Positions 45,901 through 60,900 of a stretch of 64,000 nucleotides of DNA are shown one piece after another. The DNA comes from Phoronis australis. Its lineage: Eukaryota > Phoronida > Phoronidae. The position numbers were made by a program, and so were the translations under genes. Under the pieces are notes generated by a model that did no database searches, had not been told where the DNA came from, and saw only the letters and a program-made list of their open reading frames with translations. Where the stretch lies: contig NMRA01000068.1 of NCBI GenBank assembly GCA_002633005.1, forward strand, positions 1,009,092-1,073,091, written 5' to 3'. Each line of letters opens with the position of its first letter. Position 1 is the stretch's first letter.

Positions 45901-48900
45901 TGAATTAGTTATGGCAGTCTGGGGGCTCAATTAATTTTGGGACCCCATGTCGAAACGTCTATGAAATATTTATGGTCACATCCCTACTTGTGGTGATATC
46001 ATGTTTTAGTGATGAAATGAAAACTTTTTCCTAATGTCCTTGGGGAGTTGTTAGACAGTGTAAAAGATAATGAAATATTCATGGCCTTTTCAGATTACCA
46101 ACCACAATATTATTGTTTGATTAGATGACAGGTCATATTTTCCCACCATATTAGAGTATCGTGACTTCATCCACTTGGGATTGAAGTCTGACTGATTCCC
46201 ATGAACTGTACTTTATGTTTTACACAAGTCTCATATAGCCACAGATACTGGTGTCAAACTTGTATACGTTACTACCTTGCCTAGTGGTGCTGTGTCATGT
46301 ATTTGTAAATGTTTGTAGGACACAACTTATGGCATTGTGTGTTTTCCTTGGATTTGGTTTGAGGATGCAACTGATCTGTTGGTACGGTTTTCCCTGGGTT
46401 TGAAAGCAGTTGTGGTGAATGCTGGCTGGCAGGTTTCTATGAGAACGATGGAGTTGGCTCTGTGAAGTGACAGAGATGGCTTGAGGGAGGATATGGGATG
46501 GAGAACATTCTTGGGAGACGATATGGGATGGAGAACCTTCTTGGGGGCGAATATGGGATGGAGAACCGCTTTGAGGGAGGATATGAGACAGAAAACCTTC
46601 TTGAGGGAGGATATAGGATGGAGAACCTTCTTGGGAGAGGTTATGGGATGGAGAACCGTCTTGGGGACGGATATGGGACGGAGAACTTCCTTGGGACAGG
46701 ACATGGGGGAGGATGTAGGATGGAGAGCCTTCGTTGGGGAGGATATACGATGGAGAGCCTTCTTGGTGGAGAATATAGGATGAAGGACCTTCCTGGGAAA
46801 GGATATAGGAAAGCGAGCCTTCTTGGGAGAGGTTATGGGATGGAGAACCTCTTTGGGTGAGGATATGGGACGGAGAACCTCCTTGGGACAGGACATGGAA
46901 TGGATAGCNGGCATTTTGGCAGTACCGGTATTTTTTGCATCTGTTATGTGCAATATAATAAGTCATTGTGACATATATTGTGAAACCATGAAGTTTATTC
47001 ATTTTTGCAATGCTACACCTGTACTGAACAAATGGTTGTTTTAAGATGAATTATAATAGTGTATAGATTTACACCAGAGTGTAGCTTAAGTACTCTCTTA
47101 AACACTTAAACAACAAAAAGGTTCCCTCTTAGCAAGCTGCACTCAATCATAGTAAGGCAGATTGTGTAGATATTATTTGTATTTTGGTTTATGTTTAGAA
47201 ATTTTGTAATGGGGGTGAAGCAATAATTTTTTGAATGATGCTTATATAATGCTTTTCTGGCGAAGCCCCAAGATTTTAACACACACCGTGAAAACGTTGT
47301 AAATTGACTAATGCCATCACTTGAGGAATTTGTGCATTAGTCAAAATGATAGCAACTATACTACGTGTCATCAACTGTAGTACAGTACTCGTCATCAACT
47401 AGCCAGAGGTACTTATTATCAACTGTAATACTGTACTAGTCATCGTCAACTGTTGTACTGTACTTGTCATTAACTGTAGTATGGTACTTGTCGTCAACTA
47501 TAGTACGCTACTTGTCGTCAACTGTAGTACTGTACTTGTTGTCAACTGTAGTACAGTACTTGTCATCAACTGTAGTACAGTACTCGTCATCAACTAGCCA
47601 GAGGTACTTATTATCAACTGTAATACTGTACTAGTCATCGTCAACTGTTGTACTGTACTTGTCATTAACTGTATTATGGTACTTGTCGTCAACTATAGTA
47701 CGGTACTTGGCGTCAACTGTAGTACGGTACTTGTCGTCAACTGTAGTACAGTACTAATGGCATCAACTGTAGTACTGTACTCGTCATCAACTAGCCAGAG
47801 GTATACTTATCAGCAACTGTAGTACGGTACTTATTAAGCTGTATTATTACAGTTCTTATCAACAACTGTAGTACGGTACTTATCATCAATTGTTGTACGG
47901 TACTTATCATCAGCTGTAACCGTAATTATCAACTGTTGTACAGTACTTATCGATCATAATGTTAACACCTTCCAGCTGTCAAGTTTGATGTTTCAACCCA
48001 GCCTATTCCATTACCCAGTGATGTGCCCTCTGTCCTGGAAGAACCATCTGACCCGGAGGTCAGTACCAAGTCCAAACCACCCAAACAGTGGGAATTGGAC
48101 GTGAGAGGTATGATCAACACAGAGAAGTGGCTTCAGAACTATGGCTTGCGACGGAACAGGCTTGACATGGCTAGTCTACTTCCAGTAATGGGCTTTAAAC
48201 ACGCACAAGGTGAGACATGACCTGTTCACTGTCTATAGCTAGCTTTAAGGAATGTTCCTTTTTAAAAGGTACAGAATTTCAGTGTATAGTACATTAATTA
48301 TTTTGAAAGTACTCTAAATCTGAGAAAAGGCAGAGAAAAATATTTTTCGTAGTTAATTGTTTGTTTAATTCTTTTTCAAGAAACACTGTAACTATTTTCA
48401 AAATTTTTATGATACTGTTCATGCCAACAGTCATCAGCAATTATAAGCATTGAACCATTATAGCTTCATATTTTGTGACTGGTTGGAGTTAGTCGTTTGT
48501 AGTAATCAGTTTCATAGGGTGTTCTTAGTTGCATTTGGTGATTAGTCGTGATATTGTGTTTTTTGCTTGTAGATTATGATTTTGGACTGAAGAAGCCAAT
48601 CAGTTCTCGCTATGGAGATGGTCTGTTCCAAAAGTTCTCACGCTCAGATGGCCAACAGTTCAATGTAAGTAATTAATTTGTGTGATGGAAATTAAAGAAA
48701 ATTAGAGAGAATTAGTGCTGTGTTAAGTATTTCCTTAATTTTCTATTATAGTCTGCTTTACATTGTTGTTTGGATCACTTAGTCCAACAGTAACGCTATT
48801 CTGCTCAGCTCATGCATTTCAAAAATAACTATTCAGTGTTCCCCTGTTGTTCAGATCACATGCTCCAAAGAGAAGCTCAAACAACTGGAACACCGGCTGC

Positions 48901-51900
48901 AGCAGGCTATCATTCTCTACAAACGCCGCCTGGAATGGCTGACTACGGAGAGCAGACGTATATTTGGGGTCATTGAGGAACACTGCATTACCATTGTACT
49001 AGACATCAGGAACCTGTCACCTCAACAGTTTGATCAGTACAGATGTGCTGTGGAGCGAGTGTTGAAAGAGCAAGTGTCTCAATTGGCCAAGTTTAACCTT
49101 ATCAGGTAAGTGGACAACATAATTAAAGGGAGCCACATGGGACTGTTTGGTCAGTGTTCTCAATATTAGAGTCGGACACTTCTGTTTAAACCTCATATCG
49201 AGTCATCTTCCTTTTGTTCTCTACTTGTGATAGTTACACAAAATGAATGTCATCTGTGTTGTACAAAAGTGCAAAGATAAGTATTGCTCACACTATTGTG
49301 CAACTGCATGTGTCACTCTTTGTGTCTTTGTGGCCATGTCTGGTACATTAAGTCTGGAGTCATTGATTTTTGAAACATGACATCTCCGACTGTGAATTGT
49401 AATGTTCCTAGTTGCCTTTAAATGCTATCCTGATTTATTGTGTGTAGGTCAGGTGAAGACATGGTGATGTACCAGCCTGAGGCAGTGCCTGTTACACAAG
49501 ACACCATGATAGGTGCCATTAGTTGGCTCTGGTCTCTTGACAGACTCGCTCCATTCTCAAAGACGGCTACTTGTGAGGCACTTATAAAGGCGCTAACTGA
49601 CAGAAATGTGAGCTTTCATTTATTGATATGGCAGTTTAAGAAACTGTTGAAAACGAGTTACATGTTATTACTAATCAGAAGCTCTGTTCATGCTCTGACA
49701 CTAGTTTCGATTGGCTCAACTTGCACTAGTTTAAGTGTAGGTCTGCATACAACTTTATGGTGTAATAATTTTCATTTCAGATTTCACAACTATCTGTATC
49801 AGATTCCCATTAACAAATTTGTCTCTTGATAATTATTGGTGGAGACACAATTCATGCTTTTTGTCACTTTGAACAATACTAAGACTGTAGCTGAACGCAT
49901 ATGTTGGCCTGATTTTGAAATCCAAAACCAAAACTGTAATATCAATATTGGTCTGTTAGTTGTCATGTGTAATAACATGCTTAATATGCACTTTATTTCA
50001 GATTGAGTCAATCTATTTGTTCACTGAGGGTTCATCAAGTGAAGGATCTCGTGAGATCCTGCGAGAGAACCTGACTGCTGGTAAAATCCCTGTACATGTG
50101 GTCTCTTACAACTGCTCTGACTCGGCCACTATTCATTACTTGAAGCAGCTGGCTACAGTTACTGGTGGCAGGTAAGGTCGGTCAGGCTCACAGTCCAGCA
50201 AACTTTCTCCACTCCTTTGGCGTCCATGACAGTTTCCACAATGCATTCTTACCACACCAATAATGGTCTAAGTCATGTTGTTCACAATGCTACTTACTGT
50301 ATATTGATGGAAACGATGTTGCATTTGTAACATAATCTCCATGATAAGTGGCAAGTACTATTCAATAACATTCCTTTATTGTTTGTTTTGTGTGTGAACA
50401 AGTCCGTTATCACCAGCTGCTACTTTTTGCTCTTTTTCCATGTATTGATTTGTCAACTTATTTAAATAAGGTACTATCGCCGGTTTATAGTAAAAGGGAC
50501 CATGCCGTGTCTGCTGCCATAAATCATCACAATATTCTTCAGTAAAACGTGTTCATTGCACTTAATTGCTAGCAAAAAGTTTTTACACATTCCTTAGACA
50601 CATTGTTTTCTTCTTTTCTGATTATGTGTGAGATTTCATCTGTATAACAGCAACGGGCTATTTTTTGTACCAGGTTTCATGCCTATGCTGTTGTAATGGA
50701 GATGGACTCTTATGAGGGTCTCCCAGTAGACATGAGGCGCAACAGGGCCAACATTGTGTTGAAAAAGAAGACTTACGGGGGCGTGCCCCAAGGAGCAGGG
50801 GTCAGGACAGATGTGTTGGACCTGTTCCAGGAGTTGGAGGAGGCGCGCAATAACTTGGCTCAAGTACAGGCACTAGTGGCTGCAACACCCGACCCAGGGG
50901 TGGGATATGGTGGGTACAGTGTAGGGGTGAGGGGTTGGTACATTGTGGGGGTGATATATGGTTAGAATATTATTAGGCTGGGTTATTGTGGGTACATTGT
51001 GTTGGGTGGAATATAATGACTACATTATGTGAGATATATGGTGGGTAGGTTATGGGGGTAGGATAAGAGGTGGGTACATTGAAGGGGGCTGTGATGTGGG
51101 GAGTTCAGTATAGCGTGTGTTATGGGGTGGGTACATTATGGGGGTGGGATATAGTGGGTGTACTACATGACTTAACCACAAGCAAATTAGTTGCATAGTA
51201 GTCATATACTCACTGCCTGGTAGATGGGTCTTTCAACATCATTTTGATTGCAATAATGCCAACCTTTACTTGATTCAGTCAGGATATTTGTGCTATTAAA
51301 CATGTTTGTTCTTTCTGTGCCTGTATGACACGACTAATTTTTACAGAAATATCCCAAAGTAGTATTCCTGCACAGAATGAATCTCGTGAGCGAGGGGAAC
51401 AGTACATGAGCTCTAAAGAGTGGCTGTCAAGGAATGGTCTGGTTGCCAAGAAGCTTGGTTTCTATGACATCTTGTCTGGGGTTGCATTCAAGCATTGCGA
51501 TGGTGTTGTAGATGTGAGAGAGAAACCATGTGAAGCTGACATGCAAACGGATGCTGTAAGTTACACCTGACATCTCATGTCGTAGACTACTGTCATGTGT
51601 CACAGACTATCTGTGCGTTACACCTGACATCTCATGTCGTAGACCACTTTCATGTGTCACAGATCATCTTTGTGCTACACTTGACATCTCATATCATAGA
51701 CCACTGTAATGTGTCACAGACCATCTTTACGTTTCAGTTGACATCTTGTGTCGTAGACCACTGTAAGTTGAGGTGACTTCAGATGTCTCAAAACTATATT
51801 GCGTGTGTCGCAGACCATCTTTACAAACTATTGTTCATGTATGAAGACCATGTTGTTTACAGTTTGTTCATTGGGATCTGGAATCAGTCCTAGTCCAAAC

Positions 51901-54900
51901 TAGGCTAAATTCAGACATTGTGATAGTTGTGGTCATACTGCCATTTTCCTCAGAGTGTTGTGCTTTGATATTACACATGAATGTTGAGGACATTTTACTA
52001 CATTCCAATAGGCAATAAGGCAAAAACTAGTCAATGCCAAGTACTGTGAGAGGTTCGCTCACGTGCGCTGGAAGGATGGTCGCGTGGTGCATGTACAAGT
52101 CACGCCTGAGGTTCAACGTAATTATGAGCAGCGAGTGAAGATAGTCCTCGACAAGATACAGCACAGGTAGGTGGAGGTTAAAGATCGATAGCAGATTCTG
52201 TTGTTGAAATTTCCTTAACATCTTAACCATAAGACAAGTGCATAGCTTACGAGGCTATTTTTCTGGTCTGCCACAAATCAACTTAAATCGTACATGAAAG
52301 AGTGCTAGTTTGTAAAAAAAAGTATTTCTTTGATAAATAGTCATTCATTATCTTCTTTGTGCTTAACTCCTTTGACCATTTTTATTTGGTGTGAGTGGTC
52401 TTTATCTATTATTGTCTGCACACGTTCTGGGTTGTTTGAACTTTATTAATACTTCATTCATTCTACTTATTGTGTGCTTGTCAGAATGTGTATCCCCACT
52501 TACTTAAAGTCTGACCAGAATATCTAGTCTCACTATTTCTACTTATTAAGAGTCTGCATAGAATATCTAGCCTAACTATTTCTACTTGCTAATAATTTGA
52601 CTAGAATGTCTTGCCGCACTACTTTTACTTACCCAGAGTCTGAGTAGAACATTTTGCCTAACTATTTGTACTTACTAAGAGTCTGCCTAGAACATCTCCC
52701 TATTTTACTGGCAGATCTAGATTTACTGTTTCGTATTCCTAACAGAGCCCTTAGGGGCAACTACCTGTAGCTGTTCTCGTTTTGGTCTTGACTTTTGATA
52801 TTGACTAGTTAACTCTCATTACTTTTAAGATTTTGCACGATTGACTCATTAATTAGTCTAACTCACTGCTTCATCAGAGTGTTTTATTGACTTACATTTA
52901 GCTTTTCATCGTTGCAGAATTGACTGGTTACAACAGGGTAGTCGAGAACTGTTTGGAACCGTTTTAGAAGATCAAGTCTACTTCCTCATAGACACTTCAC
53001 AGTCCATGGCGCCCAGCATTCAGTTTGTCAAAGATAAACTGTTTGTCCTGATGCAGGTATCTAGTGCTTCCATTACATTACATTGAGCTGGATTAAAGCA
53101 TAATCTATTGTTGAGGCTTGTCACTTTACTTTTAAGGTTTTGTAGGACCCTAGAAACATGACCAAATTTGGCTTACTTCGGAACATCATATCTCAGAAAT
53201 GGCTAATGGAAGCCACATGAAACTTCTAGATACTATCATGATTTTGTACTGTTCTCCGAAACACGTTGAGGAATTATTTTTAAAATATTCCTCTTTTGCA
53301 CGAGGATATAAAATAGGATTCTTTTTTTTTGAAAAAGCTCAAATGTTGCATAAAATGACAACCACATAATAATTTACTGTAACAGCAGTTTTAGATTTTA
53401 TCTTGAACATTTATGTGAAATGAAATTTGTTCATGTTGTTACAATTGTTTCAATATAAATCTAGCTTTCTTTTGTTGACTTTTTAATTTACTGTTCACGC
53501 GACCCATTTAATGGGAGAATGGTATAAAGTTATTCTACGGGTTTTCTACTTTTGGAAAATATGTGCTTTTACTGAATTAAAACCTATTGAATAAATATTA
53601 TGTTGTTTATATTTGGTTAAATAGTTCACAGACTTGTTTGACTGTGTAAAAATGACTTTGTTGTCTTCCCTTTGTGTTGTGTTCTTGAACGTAATGTGTG
53701 TAGATTTGTTAAATCTTTGGCAATGTAATGTGTTGAAACGCTTATGATCAATTACAGGAACAACTTCGACACAAGCAGAAATTCAACTTGATTGGTTTTG
53801 GTGCAAAGGTGATGCCATGGCGAGACAGAGCTGTTGAGGTTAATGAGAGAAGTTTGAAGAATGCCTGGACATGGATCCAAGCACTGCAGTGTCAAGGGTC
53901 GACCAATACAATGTCTGCTCTACGATTTGCCCTGGCTGACCACCAGACTCAGGCTATTTACTTGCTAACTGATGGTCGACCAGACCAGCCACCAAACTCC
54001 ATCCTGGCTCAAGTACAGTTACAGACACCCATACCCATCCACACAATCGCGTTTAATTGTGCTGACAAAGAGGCGAATGCATTCCTATGTCAGTTGGCCA
54101 GAGACACTGGTGGACGGTATCATTACTTCTCAGAGCATGGAACAGATCCAGACAGTCCAGACCCTTGGGAGGTAGGTGTTTGTGAAGCCTTCAGTGGTAG
54201 TCTTGGAAAGGTGTAGATAGATTTAGTGGTGAAGTTAACATCTAGAGCAACACAGAGGTTGAGTCTTTACATGTTGTCTGTCATGTGTGGATGCCTGTAG
54301 CCTGAAGAAATGTCAAACATTTTGTTCATTCATGTCTCACTGGGTTACATGTCGCATTGACCTAGTGATGATGGCAACTGTGCTTTTACCTTTCAAAATT
54401 TATCCAGTCCATGTTTTGCGTAAACTAATTTAAATAGGTATTGCAATCCTTTTGATTGACTTGAACTAATGCTAAATTAAATTTTATCTACCACACATTA
54501 TAGAGAGACCGTGGGCCCTGGAACTATAAGGTATTTACAAAGCAGAGTCTGTTTCTGCTCATTATTTCCAATATGGCTGACTTGCAGTATCAACATTGGT
54601 TTGGTTACTTCTCTTCCAGCTCTTATCGACACCAAATTGCTATAAAGTATCCCTCTTGTACAGTATAGCTGCTCAGTACTCATACATCACACTGCTCTCC
54701 TCGCATGGTGATAGTCCTGCTCCCCAGCTTATTTAAGTCCTAACAGTCTCCCTGTACCATGTATTTCTCTTGTCATCATCATGACCCCAAACTTGTATCC
54801 CTCCTTATTAAATATCAACAGTCTCCTCCTACCAAGTATTTCTCTTGTCATCATCGTGGCCCTGAACTCATATCACTCCTTATTAAAGACCAAAAGTCTC

Positions 54901-57900
54901 CCTGTACCATGTATTTCTCTCGTCATCATCATGACCCTGAACTCATATCCCTATTCATTAAAGACCAACAGTCTTCCCATACCATGTATTTCTCTCATTA
55001 TCATCACTCCTCATTGAAGCCTGCTGTCTGTTGCACAATCCCACTTTTGCACGACTTCTACAAAACTCCGCACACTACTTGGACAAGGTGCAAATTTCCA
55101 AAGTGTGAATTTTTGAGAGGAAAACCTTTACTACGAGTAGTTGACGTTGATTGTTTTAAAAAATCAACAATTTCATATTGTTTCAAATCTTTTTTTAATC
55201 TGAAGTGGTGGTTTCTGTTATTTTTATCTTTGTTTTCAAGTGAGTAATGTTGAGTATTATTTAGAAAATGCAGCTTTTAAAAGTTGATCATTTACTGCCG
55301 GCTTTGTCTTCACACGGTTATAAAGTGTGGAACAGTTGTAAAGTTTTGAACTGCAGTTGTATGTAAAGTGTTGAACAATAGCAAAATGTTGAACTGTTGT
55401 AAAGTGTTGAACAGTTGAGTTGGAAAGTGTTGGTGCAGAGATGAGAATAAAGCTGTGTTCACTCAGTTTAAATTGGATTACGACATGATTTTGAGATAAA
55501 CAGACTGTTTGTTGTACTCCAGAGTGAAGACATCAGGCTTCTGAAAGAAGAGTACAAACTGGGAGTGGATAACTTAGAGAAAGTGAGCTCACTACGAGAG
55601 GAGTGTCAGAAGTTGGCATGGAAGGGAGAGAGCCGACTGTCCACCAAGTGTTCAAGGTATTGTTTGCTATGACTCTCATGTCATGAGGTGTTTCTACCTA
55701 AAATGTCAGTTGTGCTACAAAGACATGATGTACTTCTAGCTGTTAACCTCTGCTCTTTGAATTGGAAGTGGCTCAATTGAAACTTGGCCCATTATGATTA
55801 AGGAACAACTTTATCTTCTAAATCCCTTTTAATGTTACTTTGATACCTCATTACACTACTAATTGCTTCTCTGGCTGTTATTGATAATTAGATTAAAAGC
55901 TATAGACTGTTCTCTGATAGAACATTAGGTAATTAACTTTGTTGTGTTTTCTCTTGTGTGTTTCAGACAACACTACTTGTCTGGCAAAGAGAAAGTTTCT
56001 TCTGTGCCTGCCCTCGACTCTTCTCAGCTTTACCGCTCTGAAGCACCTGTACCCTCTCGTCCCAAGCCCCCATCGCGACCCAGAAGTGCCACTGGTCACC
56101 GGCCCTCATACAACCCCGCCCCACGCCCCTCATCGGCTACAGGGTACAGGCCTGCCCCTCATGCCAGTCATCGCTCACCTCGACCGCAGAGTGCAAGAGA
56201 TGTGCCTTCACGCCGACCCCTAGTGGCAGGTAAACAAATCTGAATCTAACTGAGGGAAGGGAAGCATGAAGCATAAGTGTTGCATACTGCTAGTTTCGAC
56301 GAACTCTTTAACAAAACGATGATATTCTTTATGTAGCCATGCAGTTGCACTTAGTCTAAAATTTCTTGTAGCTATTCGAAGTAACTTATAGATTACTACA
56401 TTGCTCCTTTCATGGTTGGTAGCATAGAGCATGAGTTCTTAGTGGGATCATGCGTTCCCAAGCATCTTACAAGTAAGGTCCATACTTAATACTCGCTGCT
56501 ACTGGTCACTGAGTCTGAAATGCAAGACGGAATTCATTGTTTCTGCTACAGAAGTGGAGATTTCTCACCACCAGAGTCTCATAAGTGCCTTTGTGTTTAC
56601 ATACCGCAGCACTGGTAGATCTTGTGTTTACAGACCGCAGCACTGGTAGATCTTATTGTGTTTACAGACCGCAGCACTGGTAGATCTTATTGTGTTTACA
56701 GACCGCAGCACTGGTAGATCTTATTGTGTCATAATGGCTGTGGAAGTTATGGATGCGTGTCATTTAAAGTATTTGTTAGTTGTATAAACACATTGCCTTC
56801 TTTTCAGGTCATACACGTACGAGCTTATTGCGTACCTTATCCAGTGGTGGTCGGTTTTCCACGGATGAATGGTTGCTGCCGGAGACCAGGCAGTTGTTAG
56901 AGAGACAGTGGCAGAGACAACAGGAGGGGGGTGGGGAAGGTAAGTTTTTACCTGGGTGAGGATTTGCCCGTTTTTGCCGAACAAGGAAAATAACAGGAAG
57001 TAATGATTCGGATGTATTAAACTTGGAAAATTTTTCCCGTTGATAGGGGTAAACCTTACCTGTGAAACAGAAAAATCTTTCTTGTGGAATGGGAAAAATG
57101 CCTCTTGGAACTGGGAGAAAAATTCACGTTCTAATCTAAATATCTCATGTTCTTATTAAAACGATGAAAATTTCTCCCACAGATAGTGGAAAATCTTTCA
57201 CTTGGAATAGGAAAAATGTTCTCACTTAAACAGAAAATCTGCACCGATGAGCTGAAATATCTGCTATCCATGTTGCATTCCGAGTATTTCATGTTCTTAT
57301 TAAAACCAGGAAGTGTTTTTCTGATAAAAACAAAGAACTGTGTAGCAGCATATTATGAGAATTAAGAAAATGACACTCTAAAACTCTAAACCAAGTTATG
57401 TGATACCTTATCAGCAGAATTGTGCATTTAGCTAACTTAAAGGCAAATGTCTAAAAATATAGAAATCAACACAGTTGTTATGAGGATAAATGTGAAGAAC
57501 TTAGACCTGACTGACTGCATTCAGAGAAATTACTGATGCGCTATGGAAGACGCCCTTGTAGAACAAAATGTCAGCTAGTACCAGCTGACATATTGTTGGC
57601 GACTTGTGACATAATAGTTAGGTCTGTTGACAAATTTGCCACACATTTTGGAAATTTGATAAGTTAAACTAGTCTTCACTTAAAACGAATTAATGATCAT
57701 GGTGCAGTCGCGAATTCATTATTATGTAATAAACTTCAGCTTTGTTGCCATCACTGGATGAGTGTTGTGTACATTTGTTGCCACCAACGTGATACACTAG
57801 ATGAGTGTCGGGTACTAATTGACAGTACTTTACATTACATTCCATGTTCATTTTCAGAGCAGGGAAACTTGATCAATGTTCACTTCCCTGTTCAATCGCA

Positions 57901-60900
57901 AACTGGGAAAATTACCCCGTTTTTCTCTGAAAGGAAGAAATTCCTGGGTTATTCAGCGAGGAATTCTTGAAAAGATGAGTGAAATCTTCACTTAACCACA
58001 CTCAGGGTTCCTACATGGCTGTCGATGAAAGCCTAAAAGCCAGTTTAAATCACAATCAACTAAAACCTTCTTTTGTTGCTCATTAAATGAACCCACATGA
58101 AGTTGTTCATAATACGCTTACTGACAGCTAAACATTATGTTGGTCTAAAGGTGATGTTCATTTCTTCAATTTTTGTTTGCAGAAGGAAATAACAACCGAC
58201 ACAAACCAGCGAGGAGGAGGAGAAAGTCTCAGGGGAGGTAAGTGTTAGCCAGGGGAAATAAATGTCATTCAGGGGAGATAAGTGAGAATCAGGGGAGGTA
58301 GAGAACATTTCGCTGTTGAAGTGTCGGCCATTAGTGAATAGCACGATTTGCTGCTTATTGAAATGAATGAGGTCTGATACGGATCATCAAATCTGAGATG
58401 TATGTGGACACAGAGGCAGTATTCTCTTCTTTCATATTTTTTGTTTGTGGTACTTATTTCTATTAATTCCCAACACCTGTGCAGTGTACTTTGTAGATCA
58501 TTAAAAAAATGACATTTCTAATAGAAAACTGATCGTGGGAGCGTGCTGACTTTCCTGTTGAATTAAGTTTTGGCAAATTGAGATCTTAAGTCAAAAAAGG
58601 ACATCACATCTTCAGAAATTTTGCAAGTCTTTGATTTTTCCATTGAGTAACTGAGCACTTGAATTTTTTACAAATAAATTATTTGTTTAATAGATTGAAT
58701 TGTGTGCGCCAACAGTGGTTGCACTCATTGTACGCTTGCAGAGAGTTGAGAAATACTACGATTGACCATGGTCCGGTAATTATTTCCTAAGTGTTTAGTA
58801 ATTTATAGTGCTATGTCAATTGACGTCATACTAAACTTGAAAATAATATCGCTAATTGGTTACCCAACTGTGTTGTAAAACAAATCGATCTCTGTTTATA
58901 TCATTGCAGCCCCCCTGTTAGATGCCCTTTTGTTTAGCTATACCACAATTATACCACTAGTGTCAGAATCCCTTTGTATAATATTTAGTTACTAGTCAAG
59001 ATTACATTTCACTCTTTTGTGTTCTGTTGGCCCCCTGGTTACTAATTAAAATGTCTCATTGAACATTTCAGCTCTCTGACTCAATCCTCAAGGCAGTGGT
59101 TATCCAAACATGGCCTCTCAGCCAAGAGGTTGACCATCATTGATGCCCTGGGGCCAGCAATGATTCCTCACAAAGCTAAATATGTCCCAATACTGGATAA
59201 ACACGTTTTGGGCAAAGTCTTTGATGAGGTAGGTAAATGACACTTTTGTTAAAACAATGTTACTTAATATGCATTATCAAGTTTTGGTTTTGACTCTGGA
59301 AGATTTTTTCTAACAATTCTACTTGTCAAGAGAATTGTGTGTGGTTCCTTTCAATCATAAATATTATTACAAAACAATCATTAGACAATGTAATGAGACA
59401 TGTAATGTTAAAAGCAACACCCATCCCCCCTCTTCATTTAATGATGGATCACGTGAACTATGTAACTGTATCCTGCTGAGTCATGCAGCTATAAACACAC
59501 GAGGGCACTTCAGCTGTGGACTACTTTTAGGTCAATAACACGGCCAAACATTAAATGTTATAGATATAAAGGATCTTGTCGTGACTATCAGTTATGACAG
59601 ACTGTCTTTTCTCTGACTTTCACTTTCGGCAACACACCATAAATACTATAGAAACAATAATCTTGGTTTTTTCCTCATTTAAAGAATTTTGATTTGAGTG
59701 TGCATGTCTGCATTATTCATCATTGTTGTGCCCTTGTTTTAGGTAATGCCTTTAGCACATGTCTCTGGTACCTCTAACAAGACTATTCATCTGGTGAACC
59801 CTGCTGGGGTCAATCTGCAAGAGTACGAAGACAAGGTCAAAGTTGCTATAGATTTATACAAAAAGTATGTTCAAGCTTCCATGAACTGTGTTCTAATGTT
59901 AAAACATTAATTTTCTTCACAGAAATATTTGCTCTTTGAATGTTACGTCGTTGCGATCTTATCCTTTGTTATTCACCCAGGCACATAGTTGTATAATGTG
60001 GTCCTATATGATCATCATCCTGTCCAAGCTTCTGGATGTCTGCTCAGTATCTCAAAAAACACTGATTGGAACTTTGTCAAATTTGGCACAAGTGTTTTGG
60101 TCGTCACTAGAACAGTGCATGCCAGTTTCAAATCTGCCCCACCCCCAAGTTGAGACGAGTGGGGCTTTTCAGGGTTTTTTAGGGGCTGAGAGTGTTTCCA
60201 GATGATATCTGGAGAGCTGATGGATGCATTTCAGTGAAACTTGATGTACAGTGATAACGATACTGTGATAACAATAAACCAGCACCAATCAATTTTCATA
60301 CAGATTCGACCACTGCAGCACCTTCTTGTAGCCATTTTGGTCTCAACGAGGGGATTTTTCAGTACTGTTGGGAAGAAAAAAGTTTCCGAATGATATCTGT
60401 AGAATCAGTTAATAAATATCAGTGAATCTTGACAGAGGTATGTGATGACATTGCACTGTCATCAGGCAGTTTATACTACTGCATCGCATTCCTAGTGGCC
60501 ATTTTTGCAGTTGTCCTGTTTTCCAGTTGTTTGCTCAATATTTCGTAAATTCGTGGCTGTTTTGATGAAATTTGAGGCAATGGTATAGGTCATCACTTAA
60601 GAGCAGTCCACATCACTTTTCAATTAGCCCCTGTGCAGGGACCAGGGGTTGTTGTATTCAATATTTTTGGGGAAGAGCAGCTGATATCTAAAGAACCAGG
60701 TTTCAATGGGAAAATTCGACTTCTTCATCATCCTATGTGGCCATTTTGGTGAGAATGTGTCTTTGTATTTTTGGGAAGAAAAGCGTTTCTGGATGATATG
60801 TAAGAAGGCAGTTGACGATTTTCGATGAAACTTTGACACAGAGGTTTGTGACAGCAATGCATTTGACTGCTGTGGCATCCTCTAGTGGCAACTAGTGGCT

